NCBI RefSeq assembly: GCF_025961475.1
Contig: NZ_JAOQNS010000002.1
Span: 434,001-498,000 of the forward strand
DNA: 64,000 nucleotides
From: Rhodobium gokarnense
Lineage (GTDB): Bacteria > Pseudomonadota > Alphaproteobacteria > Rhizobiales > Rhodobiaceae
Reading direction: 5' to 3'
Both the position numbers and the translations under genes were made by a program. Positions 26,515 to 34,473 of this stretch are shown piece after piece. Positions within the stretch are counted from its first letter, which is position 1, and each line of letters starts with the position of its first letter. The notes under the pieces are model-generated. The model did not search any database. It was not told the DNA's origin and worked only from the letters and a program-made list of their open reading frames with translations.

Positions 26515-26944
26515 CGGGAGCGGCGACGCCGTCGGCGTCCGCCTTCAGCCTCGCTGACAGGTTGAACGACAGTGATGCGCCCACCGCATCCTCGAACAGG
26601 CGCACGTCATAGGGCTTGCCGACGACCGGAATGCCCGGAAAACCGGGCACGCCGCCGAGGAAGGAATCGTGCGTGGTGGTGAACATGAGATGGGCGGCGA
26701 CGTCGTGCAGTTCGCCGACATCGTTCATTTCCTGGCTTTCCGGCAGGCCGGTATCGTAGACGACAAGCTCGTAATGGCGCGGCCCGGTGCCGCAAAACGC
26801 GTGTTCCTTGAGGTGCTCTGCCAATGCGGTAGGGTTGAGGATGGTAACAGCCATGCCAAACGTTTCCGTCAGCAGGCGCTCCGTCTCCAATGCCACGATG
26901 TAGTCGGAGTCGACCACCAGGGCCTGGGGGCTACTATGTTGCAT
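26480..26944 (-). CDS. Stand-alone receiver-domain response regulator
   Basis: The 154-residue protein is a single receiver domain with an unusual stretch. Acidic residues occur in VVDSDYIVALE, the likely phosphoacceptor in LVVYDTGLP, the Thr in LMFTTTHD and the Lys in VVGKPYD. There is no output domain. Single-domain receivers of this kind act in phosphorelays upstream of PhyR in several alphaproteobacteria. Its convergent position against ecfG makes a role in the same network likely, but no EcfG promoter was found for it. Confidence 0.75.
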   Translation of the reverse strand: MQHSSPQALVVDSDYIVALETERLLTETFGMAVTILNPTALAEHLKEHAFCGTGPRHYELVVYDTGLPESQEMNDVGELHDVAAHLMFTTTHDSFLGGVPGFPGIPVVGKPYDVRLFEDAVGASLSFNLSARLKADADGVAAPVNGTGSNGGRP

Positions 26945-27124
26945 TAAAGGGCCTTTCTGAAACGGACGGGTTGATCCTGACGATCAGGTTGCTCCCATTC
27001 TCAGGGAAAGTACGGAACGCGTCATTTAAATAAGACATATACACATCAATTGGGCACAAAGCGGGGCCGGAACAGGCTGGCCGCTGGTGCGTTCTGCAGA
27101 AAACACGCGACGCGAGTGAGTTAG

Positions 27125-27877
27125 GTGGAAAAAATCAATTCCGGGTCAAAGCGCACGCACTGCATTGACTGCCCGCTGCGGCGAAATTCCCATTTCCGGG
27201 ATCTCAGCGAGGAGGAACTCGCATTCGTCGACAGCTTCAAGGTCGGCGAGCTGTCGGCCGATCCGGGGGCGACGATCTTCTCCCAGGGCACCAACAGCGC
27301 GCACATCTACACCATTCTGGATGGTGCGGCCTTCCGCTTCAAGATCCTTGAAGACGGACGACGTCAGATTCTTAATTATGTGTTTCCCGGCGACATGGTC
27401 GGCCTGCAGAGCTTCCTGATGGGGGAGATGCAGTATTCGGTGGAATCCCTCTCCAATCTGCGCCTGTGCGTTTTCGAGCGCGGCCGGATGATGACGCTGT
27501 TCGAGAAGCATCCCTCGCTCGCCTATGACGTGACCTGGCTCGCCGCCCGCGAGGAGCGGATGCTGGACGAGAACCTGCTCAGCGTCGGCCGCCGCACGGC
27601 GCTGGAACGCATCGCCTATTTCCTTGCCTTCCTGTATCGCCGCGCGGACGCGGTGGGCCTCACCAACGGCTCGATGCTGGATCTGCCGATCACCCAGCGC
27701 CACATCGCCGACACCCTCGGCCTGTCGCTGGTCCACACCAACAAGACGCTGCGCCGCCTTACCGATCGCGGCCTTGCGCGCTGGCGCGACACGAGCTGCG
27801 AGGTGATCGATCCCGACGGCCTGCAGGAGCTTGCCGGCTGGGAAGGGCTCTCCGACACGCCGCGCCCCTTTATCTGA
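27125..27877 (+). CDS. Crp/Fnr-family transcriptional regulator
   Basis: The 250-residue protein starts at a GTG and has an N-terminal CIDCPLRR motif, a cyclic-nucleotide-binding-like beta barrel (PGATIFSQGTNSAHIYTIL ... GRRQILNYVFPGDMVG), a dimerisation helix and an HTH_Crp domain (LPITQRHIADTLGLSLVHT with KTLRRL). Only two Cys lie close together at the N-terminus, fewer than the cluster-binding set of Fnr, so it probably does not carry an oxygen-sensing iron-sulfur cluster. Targets are unknown. The following DAG-kinase gene is 38 bases downstream. Confidence 0.9.
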   Translation: MEKINSGSKRTHCIDCPLRRNSHFRDLSEEELAFVDSFKVGELSADPGATIFSQGTNSAHIYTILDGAAFRFKILEDGRRQILNYVFPGDMVGLQSFLMGEMQYSVESLSNLRLCVFERGRMMTLFEKHPSLAYDVTWLAAREERMLDENLLSVGRRTALERIAYFLAFLYRRADAVGLTNGSMLDLPITQRHIADTLGLSLVHTNKTLRRLTDRGLARWRDTSCEVIDPDGLQELAGWEGLSDTPRPFI

Positions 27878-27915
27878 CGGCTTAGAGCCGGCTCGAACGA
27901 AAGACGACGGCCCCG

Positions 27916-28890
27916 ATGCGCATCAAGGCGATCCTCAATCGCGACAGCGGCACCCTGCGCAATCTCGACATTGCGATGCTGTGCCAGCGGCTCGGCGAGC
28001 GTTTCGGCGCCAACGGCCACGAGATCGCCTGCGATATCGTGCGGGGCAGGGACCTTGCCCGCGCGCTCGATGCCGCGGCCGACGACAGTGCTGTCGAGGC
28101 GATCGCGGTCGCCGGCGGCGACGGCACCATTTCCAGTGCTGCCGGCCTGTGCTGGCGGGCGCAAAAGACGCTGGTCGTGCTGCCCGGCGGCACCATGAAC
28201 ATGTACGCCCGGACCCTCGGCCTGCCGATGGACATCTTCGCTGCGGTCGATGCGATCGCCGCCGGAACGGTGGTGGGCGCCGACATCGCAACGGCCAACG
28301 GCCGGCCCTTCGTGCACCAGTTCTCCGTCGGTCTGCACCCGCGGCTGGTGCGCATCCGCAAACGGCTCGCCTACAACAGCCGCTTCGGCAAGATGATTGC
28401 CAGCGCCCGTGCCCTCGGCGCCGCGATCTCGCGCCCGCCGGCGCTGCCGGCGACCATCGAGACCGATGCCGGGTCGCGCCGCGAGGTCTTCAGCCTGCTC
28501 GGCGTCTCCAACAACCGCTTCGGCGAGGGACATCTGCCCTATGCCGATACGCTGAACGAAGGCCTCCTCGGCCTCTACTGGGCAAGGGTCCTCAACCGGC
28601 GCGACGGCTTCCGCCTCACCAAGGACGCGGTCCTCGGCACCTGGAGCACCAATCCCGATGTCACGGTCGAGCATTCCCGCCGGGTGCGGCTGCATTTCGA
28701 TCCGGTGCGCCGCCAGCCGAAATGCGTCATCGACGGCGAACTCCTGAGCCTGGAGGAAAGCGTCGACATCTGCATGCACGCCGGCGAACTGTCGGTCATG
28801 AAGCCGGTCGAGGCCGTGCCCTCGGTGCTCGATGCCGTCCTTCCCGGCCGTAACGGAGCCGGCCCGGCCGGGGCGGAGCCGGCCTCATGA
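27916..28890 (+). CDS. Diacylglycerol/lipid kinase family protein
   Basis: The 324-residue protein has the catalytic motif VAGGDGTISSAAG and the following LPGGTMNMYARTLGLP segment of the DAGK_cat domain. The C-terminal YegS-like domain follows (FRLTKDAVLGTW). It would phosphorylate a lipid such as diacylglycerol, or a sphingoid or undecaprenol lipid. Its stop overlaps the start of the DUF2254 gene by 4 bases, so the two are translationally coupled. Confidence 0.88.
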   Translation: MRIKAILNRDSGTLRNLDIAMLCQRLGERFGANGHEIACDIVRGRDLARALDAAADDSAVEAIAVAGGDGTISSAAGLCWRAQKTLVVLPGGTMNMYARTLGLPMDIFAAVDAIAAGTVVGADIATANGRPFVHQFSVGLHPRLVRIRKRLAYNSRFGKMIASARALGAAISRPPALPATIETDAGSRREVFSLLGVSNNRFGEGHLPYADTLNEGLLGLYWARVLNRRDGFRLTKDAVLGTWSTNPDVTVEHSRRVRLHFDPVRRQPKCVIDGELLSLEESVDICMHAGELSVMKPVEAVPSVLDAVLPGRNGAGPAGAEPAS

Positions 28891-30242
28891 TCGGCCTTCC
28901 GACCCTGCGCAAGCCCTTCGTGGTGCTGCTGACGATCCCGGCCGGTACGGCGCTGACGATCGGCGCCCTGCCGTTCCTCATCATCTATCTGGAAGACCTC
29001 TTCGGCGTCGGCGACGTCGCCCTGCAGGCCTTTCCCTTCGATACGCAAAGCGCCCGCACGGTGCTGTCGGTGATCGCGACCGGCGCCATGTCGGCACTGA
29101 GCCTTGCCTATTCGCTGGTGCTCGTGGTGTTCACCCTTGCCGCCGGCAATATCGGGCCGCGCCTCCTGAAGCGCTTCACCACCGACTGGGTCAATCAGAT
29201 CACCGCCGGCATCCTCGGCGGCACCTTCCTTTATGCGGTGATCTCGCTGATTTTCGTCAGCGCGGAGTTCATGCCGCGGATCACCATTTCGGTCGGCGTC
29301 CTGCTCGCCGCCGTCTCGGTCGTCCAGCTCATCTATTTCGTCCGCCATGTCGCCCGCACCATCTCCATCGACGACGAGATCGCCGAGATCAGCAGCCGGC
29401 TGACCGAGGCCCTGCAGAGCCTCGTCTCCGCCGCGTCGAGGGAACGTAAGGGCCGCAAGAAGCAGGACCGCGACCTGGAGCGCTCGAGCGCCGATGTCGC
29501 CGCCCCCCGGTCCGGCTATATCGGTGTCACCGACATGAAGGCGGTGATCGATCTCGCCACCGCCCACGACCTCGTCGTCGAGTTCGCCCTGCCGCACGGC
29601 GCCTTCATCCTCAAGGAGCAGACCCTTGCGACCGTCACCGGGCCGCTGGAAGAGGGCGACGAGGAGGCGCTCCTGAAGCTGATCACCATCGAGCCGTCGC
29701 GCTCGGAGGTGGCCCCGGTGCAGTTTTCCATCAAGCTCCTGGTCGAGGTCGCCTTGCGCGCCCTGTCGCCGGGCGTCAACGACTCCTATACCGCGGTCGC
29801 CTGCGTCGACAGCCTGACCAGCGCCTTCGCCACCGTCGCCGACGAGGGCATCAACATGGCGGTGCACAGGGACCGGGAGGGCAATGCCCGCGTCGTCCTG
29901 CCGGGACTCGGCCTGAAGGAACTCGTCGGCAGCGCCTTCCATCCGATCCGCCGCGCCGCCGGCGCCAACATCCTGATGGCCCAGAGCCTCGCCTACTCCC
30001 TGGCGCGGCTGCACCATGCCGGCGGCGAGGAGATGCGCTCGATCGTGGAGAACCACCTGAGCCTCTTGTTCGCCCAGATCCGCGCCGCCGATGTCTTCGA
30101 AGACGACATCAAGAGCGTCGTCGAGATGCTGCCAGGCGAACTCGCCCGTGTCGTGGAAGCCGGCGAGGAGGACGCGACCGGCGAGGACGACGCCGCAGAA
30201 GACAAGGACGGAGACAAGAGCGGCCAGACGCCGACGGCCTGA
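28887..30242 (+). CDS. DUF2254 family membrane protein
   Basis: The 451-residue protein has four N-terminal membrane segments (about residues 10-165) and a long cytosolic region. The family-like stretch SARTVLSVIATGAMSALSLAY and the later ALSPGVNDSYTAVACVDSL identify DUF2254. The C-terminal 25 residues are Glu/Asp/Ala-rich. Function is unknown. Coupling to a lipid kinase suggests an envelope-related role. A terminator lies 22 bases past the stop. Confidence 0.85.
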   Translation: MIGLPTLRKPFVVLLTIPAGTALTIGALPFLIIYLEDLFGVGDVALQAFPFDTQSARTVLSVIATGAMSALSLAYSLVLVVFTLAAGNIGPRLLKRFTTDWVNQITAGILGGTFLYAVISLIFVSAEFMPRITISVGVLLAAVSVVQLIYFVRHVARTISIDDEIAEISSRLTEALQSLVSAASRERKGRKKQDRDLERSSADVAAPRSGYIGVTDMKAVIDLATAHDLVVEFALPHGAFILKEQTLATVTGPLEEGDEEALLKLITIEPSRSEVAPVQFSIKLLVEVALRALSPGVNDSYTAVACVDSLTSAFATVADEGINMAVHRDREGNARVVLPGLGLKELVGSAFHPIRRAAGANILMAQSLAYSLARLHHAGGEEMRSIVENHLSLLFAQIRAADVFEDDIKSVVEMLPGELARVVEAGEEDATGEDDAAEDKDGDKSGQTPTA

Positions 30243-30263
30243 ACGTCGAAAATCGTTGGAAAC

Positions 30264-30301
30264 AAAAAAACGGCGACCGCGTGGGCGGCCGCCGTTTTTT
30301 C
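30264..30301. terminator. Bidirectional rho-independent terminator
   Basis: Stem AACGGCG... / ...CGCCGTT flanked by A7 on the left and T6 on the right serves both the DUF2254 gene and the convergent small-gene operon. Confidence 0.85.
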
Positions 30302-30330
30302 GTTCGCAATTGGTCTGGCGTCGAGGCGCC

Positions 30331-30576
30331 TTAGAGCGTTGCCGCGCCTTCGTCCTCGATCGATGCGACATCGACGCCGAGGCCTTCCAGCGCCCGCTCA
30401 TAGGCCATCAGGTCGTTGTTGAGGCCGTCGTCGTCGACCATCGGGCTTTCCGTGGCGGCGCGCTGGCGGGCGCGGGCGTCGAAATAGTGCGTCTTGATCG
30501 TCCGGATCTTCTGCTCGCGGCTGAGCGCATCGTCCTTCAGCACGCTGTCGATCGTCTGTTCGGCTTGGGTCGCCAT
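30331..30576 (-). CDS. Small acidic protein of unknown function
   Basis: The 81-residue soluble protein is rich in Ala, Asp and Glu, with a helical start (TIDSVLKDDALSREQKIRTIK). A strong AAAGGAGG site precedes the ATG. I recognise no family. It is the third gene of an operon that begins with the YqjD-like gene at 31381, and is therefore under an EcfG-type promoter. Confidence 0.75.
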   Translation of the reverse strand: MATQAEQTIDSVLKDDALSREQKIRTIKTHYFDARARQRAATESPMVDDDGLNNDLMAYERALEGLGVDVASIEDEGAATL

Positions 30577-30610
30577 AGTGGCCTCCTTTCGTCGAGGTGG
30601 GTCGGCTGGC

Positions 30611-31033
30611 TCAGTCGTCCTCGTCGCTGTCGTTGAGAACGAAATAGGCGAGCGCGCCGAGCGCGGCGGTGATCATCAGCGGCTTGGAGCGCATCAGGCT
30701 CGGAGCCACCGACGCCAGCGCCAGCAGCTGCATGCGGCGGGCGGCGTTGCGCTGCGCCGCGATCCGCCTCTGCCGGCGGTTGACGATGGCCTGGACGATC
30801 AGCGCCAGGACGGCAATCAGCGCCGTCGCCCCGGCGATCAGCAATGCCGCGTCCAGGCCGCTGCCGACGGCCTCGGCCAGCAACTGGTGTACGACCACCA
30901 TGCCGAAGGCGTAGGCGGTCAACAGAAGGATGGCGACGATCGCATAGACGATGGCGGACCGCTTCGCGCGGTCCACCATCGATCCGACGTCCTGGGAGAC
31001 CAGCGAAGCCGCTGTCCCGATCAGTCTGTACAT
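30611..31033 (-). CDS. YqjE-like/phage-holin-family membrane protein
   Basis: The 140-residue protein has hydrophobic segments at about 27-52, 63-85 and 122-136, and a basic stretch NRRQRRIAAQRNAARR between the second and third. The organisation, a small multi-span protein following a YqjD-like gene, matches the yqjD-yqjE pairs of Proteobacteria. YqjD-type proteins bind ribosomes at the membrane; the partner has no known role. Confidence 0.65.
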   Translation of the reverse strand: MYRLIGTAASLVSQDVGSMVDRAKRSAIVYAIVAILLLTAYAFGMVVVHQLLAEAVGSGLDAALLIAGATALIAVLALIVQAIVNRRQRRIAAQRNAARRMQLLALASVAPSLMRSKPLMITAALGALAYFVLNDSDEDD

Positions 31034-31048
31034 GTCTCGTCGCGAAGC

Positions 31049-31381
31049 TTATCGGCGGGCCAGCATGGCGACGAGGAAGCCGACGCCGGCGGCGACGCCG
31101 AGGGCGGCGAACGGGTTCTTGCGCACCTTGCGGGTGATGTCGCGCTCGATGTCTTCCAGTTGATCGGTCATCGCGGCGAGTGCGTCTTCCGCGCCGGCGC
31201 TGATTTCGTCGGCCTTGCCGCGGGCGCGCCGCTTGAAGTCGCGGGCCTTGGCGTCGCCCATGCCGCGCATGGTGCGGGCGAGCTCGCTGATATCGGTGCG
31301 AAGCTGGCGGATCTGCTCGTCGAGTTCGGCAGCGCTCGGAGCGTCGGTCTTGCCGTTGCCGGCCGGGGTAGCGGTAGCCAT
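31049..31381 (-). CDS. YqjD/ElaB (DUF883)-like membrane-anchored protein
   Basis: From the ATG at 31381 (AGGAGA upstream) the protein is 110 residues. A long amphipathic helix with heptads (LDEQIRQLRTDISELARTM) is followed by the C-terminal segment KNPFAALGVAAGVGFLVAMLARR, the DUF883 signature of a Gly-rich tail anchor. In E. coli the relatives tie ribosomes to the inner membrane in stationary phase. It has its own EcfG-type promoter and heads a three-gene operon. Confidence 0.85.
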   Translation of the reverse strand: MATATPAGNGKTDAPSAAELDEQIRQLRTDISELARTMRGMGDAKARDFKRRARGKADEISAGAEDALAAMTDQLEDIERDITRKVRKNPFAALGVAAGVGFLVAMLARR

Positions 31382-31426
31382 GTCGAAATCTCCTTGTTGA
31401 ACGGTGATACGTTCGCGTGCCGGTAC

Positions 31427-31451
31427 AACGGTCGGCAGCGCCGTTTGTTCC
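31427..31451 (-). promoter_or_regulatory. EcfG-type promoter for the YqjD-like operon
   Basis: On the minus strand GGAAC, 16 bases, CGTT, 45 bases before the start codon. Confidence 0.78.
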
Positions 31452-31480
31452 ATGACATCGACGTCGCCCGCTCCGCCCTT

Positions 31481-31505
31481 GGAACCCTTTGCCGGGTTCT
31501 TCGTT
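31481..31505 (+). promoter_or_regulatory. EcfG-type promoter for the Rho-N-like small protein
   Basis: GGAAC, 16 bases, CGTT, 27 bases before the start codon at 31533. It is divergent from the YqjD-like promoter, 29 bases away. Confidence 0.75.
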
Positions 31506-31532
31506 GCAAACGAAGGAAATGGAGTGGCCGAC

Positions 31533-31793
31533 ATGCCGAAAAACGACAATCCGAGCATCAAGAACGAAGAGGTCTACGAGGCCCTGCGCGACAAGGGCGC
31601 CTCCAAGGAGAAGGCCGCCCGCATCGCCAATGCTGAGGCGTCCCCCACCCAGCACCCCTCGCAAAAGGGCGGCAAGGCGCCGCCGTACGAGGAGTGGACG
31701 AAGGACGACCTCTACGACCGCGCCCGGGAACTGGACATCGACGGCCGCTCCGACATGTCCAAGAGCGAACTGATCGACGCCCTTCGCCGGTGA
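31533..31793 (+). CDS. Small protein with Rho N-terminal/SAP-like helix-extended-loop-helix motif
   Basis: The 86-residue protein has a first half with the Lys/Glu-rich EVYEALRDKGASKEKAARIAN and a second half YEEWTKDDLYDRARELDI ... MSKSELIDALRR. The latter is the Rho-N/SAP-like fold found in small stress proteins. The start at 31533 follows a short leader after an EcfG-type promoter; earlier in-frame codons would lie upstream of it. Nucleic-acid binding is possible but unproven. Confidence 0.8.
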   Translation: MPKNDNPSIKNEEVYEALRDKGASKEKAARIANAEASPTQHPSQKGGKAPPYEEWTKDDLYDRARELDIDGRSDMSKSELIDALRR

Positions 31794-31972
31794 TCCCCGC
31801 CCTCCAGTGCCGGACACCTCCCGGCCGTTGGCAGACACTAAATGAGGATATGAATGGACCAGCAGCTTATCGGGGTGGACGCGCCCGCCGGCGTCGATGC
31901 GGGCGAAAACGGCCTTGAGGCGGCGCATGGATAGGGAAAGTTGGTCAAGCGACCAAAAAAATGGTCGATCCT

Positions 31973-31997
31973 GGAACCTTGAACGGTTACATGCGTT
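31973..31997 (+). promoter_or_regulatory. EcfG-type promoter for the GAF-PAS-HWE kinase
   Basis: GGAAC, 16 bases, CGTT. The gene starts at 32138, leaving a 140-base leader. Confidence 0.65.
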
Positions 31998-32137
31998 TGG
32001 TTCCTGGCCTTTACGTCGGAGTATCCGGCGAAAGACCGTGAGGGTCGAGCCTGCAAGGTCAGGAGCCGGGCCGTTCGTTGCGGCCGCGGGGGGTGCAGGT
32101 ACCTGGAAAACGAGAAGGAAAACGCCAGCGGAGCGAG

Positions 32138-33775
32138 ATGTCGAAGCGTGAGGCGACCGGACGGCAGGTGCGTGCCGTCGGAACGTCGCCATCGGGGGAA
32201 CGGGCCGAAGCCCCCGGAGCGCAAACGTTATTTTCGACCGCCCCAAAAAGGTGCCCGGAATTGCGGAATCTTCCCGACCACGTTCGCAAAGTCGTCGACG
32301 ACGAAAGCCGGTTGCAGGTGCTGTCGCAGTTCGTTCTGCGCAGTCAGCGGCCCGACCCCGATTTCGATACCATTACGCGGATCGTCGCCGACGAATTCGA
32401 CGTGCCGATCGCGTTCATCTGCATGGTCGACCGCGAGCGCCCCTGGCTGCAGTCGGCGATCGGCATTGACCTTGCCGAAGGCCCCATCGGCATGGCGCTC
32501 AGCGCCTACACCATCGAGCTTGATGCCGGCGGGACCTTCATCGTCACCGACGCGACCCGCGACCCCCGCTTCGCCGCCCATCCGCACGTCTCCGACGGCC
32601 CGCGCATCCGCTTCTTCGCCGGTGCGCCGATCACCATCGAGAAGCGCAATGTCGGCGTCATCGGGCTGATCGACAACGTCGCCCGGACGATGCCGGAGGC
32701 GGACCAGCTCCAGAACCTGACCCGCTTTGCCTCGCTCGCCGGCTCGCTGTTCACCCTCAAGGAGGCGGCGCGCGGCCGCAAGTCGTCCGACCGCGCCCTG
32801 TCGCGCGCCCGCACCCGCCATTCGCTTGCCTTCCGCGCCGCCAACATCGCCTCCTGGAGCTGGGACATCCGCACCGACGTCGTCGATTGCGACGTCGCCA
32901 TGCGCCAGATGTTCAAGCTTCCGCGCGAGGAGGTGGTGACCGGCGCCAAGCTGCTGGAACGCATCGACCAGAACTGCCAGCGGGCCATCCGGCGCAATCT
33001 CAAGCGGGCGATCCGCGAGAATGTCGACTGGTCGTCCGAGTTCCACGTCGCCTCGACCGACCGCTGGCTGCTCGGCCTCGGCCGCATCTACGAGCGGGCC
33101 GAGAACGGCGATCCGCTGTCGGCCCTCGGCGTCGTCGTCGACATCACCAAGACCAAGCAGTCCGAACAGAAGACGCGCCTCTTGCTGCGCGAGCTCAATC
33201 ACCGGGTCAAGAACACGCTGGCGATCCTGCAATCGCTGGCCAGCCAGACCCTGCGCCGTTCCGACAGCGCGGCCGACTTCACCATGTCCTTTTCCGGCCG
33301 GCTGCAGGCGATCGCCGCGGCCCACACGCTGCTGTCGGACCAGGAATGGGGCGATGTCGGCGTCTTTGCCCTGTTGCGTGGCCAGATGGCGCCCTATGCG
33401 GTCTCTCTCGACGAGGACGTCGTCATCCATGGCGACGACGTGGCGTTGGGCCCCGACGAGGCGCTCGGCCTCGGCCTCGTCATCCACGAACTGGCGACCA
33501 ATGCGGCCAAATACGGCGCCCTGTCGGTCGACGGCGGCACCGTCGACATCGCCGTCTCCGCCGAGGCGAAAAAGGCCGGGACCGACGTCGTCATCGACTG
33601 GACGGAAAAAGGCGGCCCGACGGTCTCGCCGCCGACCCGCCAGGGCTTCGGCACCACGCTGATCACCCGCAGCCTCGACAAGATCGTCGGCAGCGACGTG
33701 GCGCTCGATTTCGCGCCCGGTGGCCTCAGGGTCCGCATGCGCTTTCCCGTCAGCCGCAAGGACCTCGGCGCGTAA
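32138..33775 (+). CDS. GAF-PAS sensor histidine kinase, HWE family
   Basis: The 545-residue soluble kinase has an N-terminal GAF domain at about residues 55-205 (FDVPIAFICMVDRERPWLQS), a PAS domain at about 225-345 (ANIASWSWDIRTDVVDC), and an HWE kinase domain to the end. The His phosphoacceptor is in LRELNHRVKNTLAILQSL, the N-box is HELATNAAKYG and the WxE stretch is IDWTEKGGP. No membrane segment is visible, so it senses a cytosolic signal. The ATG at 32138 has a GGAG site; a start at 32078 would add 20 basic residues. Its own EcfG promoter suggests feedback onto PhyR. Confidence 0.9.
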   Translation: MSKREATGRQVRAVGTSPSGERAEAPGAQTLFSTAPKRCPELRNLPDHVRKVVDDESRLQVLSQFVLRSQRPDPDFDTITRIVADEFDVPIAFICMVDRERPWLQSAIGIDLAEGPIGMALSAYTIELDAGGTFIVTDATRDPRFAAHPHVSDGPRIRFFAGAPITIEKRNVGVIGLIDNVARTMPEADQLQNLTRFASLAGSLFTLKEAARGRKSSDRALSRARTRHSLAFRAANIASWSWDIRTDVVDCDVAMRQMFKLPREEVVTGAKLLERIDQNCQRAIRRNLKRAIRENVDWSSEFHVASTDRWLLGLGRIYERAENGDPLSALGVVVDITKTKQSEQKTRLLLRELNHRVKNTLAILQSLASQTLRRSDSAADFTMSFSGRLQAIAAAHTLLSDQEWGDVGVFALLRGQMAPYAVSLDEDVVIHGDDVALGPDEALGLGLVIHELATNAAKYGALSVDGGTVDIAVSAEAKKAGTDVVIDWTEKGGPTVSPPTRQGFGTTLITRSLDKIVGSDVALDFAPGGLRVRMRFPVSRKDLGA

Positions 33776-33803
33776 GGCTGTTGCCCGCAGCGCCGGTCGA
33801 CGC

Positions 33804-33829
33804 GGAACCATTCCTTCCTTTCCGACGTT
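33804..33829 (+). promoter_or_regulatory. EcfG-type promoter for the small membrane protein pair
   Basis: GGAAC, 17 bases, CGTT, 33 bases before the start at 33863. Confidence 0.75.
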
Positions 33830-33862
33830 TGATAGCCAGTCAGACCGACGGAAAGGCAGAAC

Positions 33863-34033
33863 ATGCGTCAGGAATTTCACGCCACACCGGTTTCGCTGAT
33901 GCCGACATCGGTCGGCGCGCGCGCCGCGGTCCGCATGGCCCGCGCGGAGCACGCGGAGCGTATCGCGACCACGTTGGTCGTTGCGACGGCCTTCGCCATG
34001 GCGTCGGCCCTCAATCTTCTGATCCTGTTGTGA
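33863..34033 (+). CDS. Small single-span membrane protein, unknown
   Basis: The 56-residue product has a basic N-terminal half (GARAAVRMARAEHAER) and one C-terminal hydrophobic helix (TTLVVATAFAMASALNLLI). An AAAGG site precedes the ATG. I recognise no family. It sits between an EcfG-type promoter and the DUF3309 gene, 10 bases upstream of the latter, so the two form an operon of tiny stress-induced membrane proteins. Confidence 0.65.
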   Translation: MRQEFHATPVSLMPTSVGARAAVRMARAEHAERIATTLVVATAFAMASALNLLILL

Positions 34034-34043
34034 GGAAAGACCC

Positions 34044-34202
34044 ATGACCGTTTCCACGATCATCCTGATTATCCTGATCCTGCTTCTTGTCGGCGCCCTG
34101 CCGACCTGGCCCCACGCCCGCACCTGGGGCTACGGACCGTCGGGCATCCTCGGCACCCTCCTCGTCATCCTGCTGATCCTGATGCTGCTCGGGATGCTGT
34201 AG
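34044..34202 (+). CDS. DUF3309 family small membrane protein
   Basis: The 52-residue protein matches the family pattern exactly: a Leu/Ile-rich first helix, the central GALPTWPHARTWGYGPSG motif, and a second hydrophobic helix. An AGGAAAG site precedes the ATG. DUF3309 genes are widespread in Rhizobiales with no known function. A terminator follows. Confidence 0.9.
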   Translation: MTVSTIILIILILLLVGALPTWPHARTWGYGPSGILGTLLVILLILMLLGML

Positions 34203-34258
34203 GACGCACGCCGGCTCGGCGCGTTGCGCCGGAACCGCCGGGCTAAAAGAAGAATTTC

Positions 34259-34295
34259 AAACGGCCGTGGGTCACTCCGCGGCCGTTTCCTTTTG
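34259..34295 (+). terminator. Terminator of the DUF3309 operon
   Basis: A stem of AAACGGCCG / CGGCCGTTT, extended by further pairs, is followed by TCCTTTTGTTT. Confidence 0.75.
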
Positions 34296-34358
34296 TTTCA
34301 AGTTATTTTCAGGTATTCGACTAACAAAATGATTTCAAAAGAAAATTTTGGATCGTGA

Positions 34359-34383
34359 GGAACCGGTACTTATCATTCTCGTT
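34359..34383 (+). promoter_or_regulatory. EcfG-type promoter for the PRC-barrel gene
   Basis: GGAAC, 16 bases, CGTT, 90 bases upstream of the start at 34474. Confidence 0.78.
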
Positions 34384-34473
34384 ATTTGGATGTGAGGCGG
34401 TCGCGCCGATATCAAATAAGTAAAAAGATATCTGAAGCGCAGCTGCATGTCAAAAAGACAGGGAGAATGAACC

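Noticed and set aside
34341-34350. GAAAATTTTG near the PRC-barrel promoter as a further RpiR site
   Set aside because: It is an imperfect palindrome in an AT-rich leader far from the RpiR regulon and next to a clear EcfG promoter; chance is sufficient.
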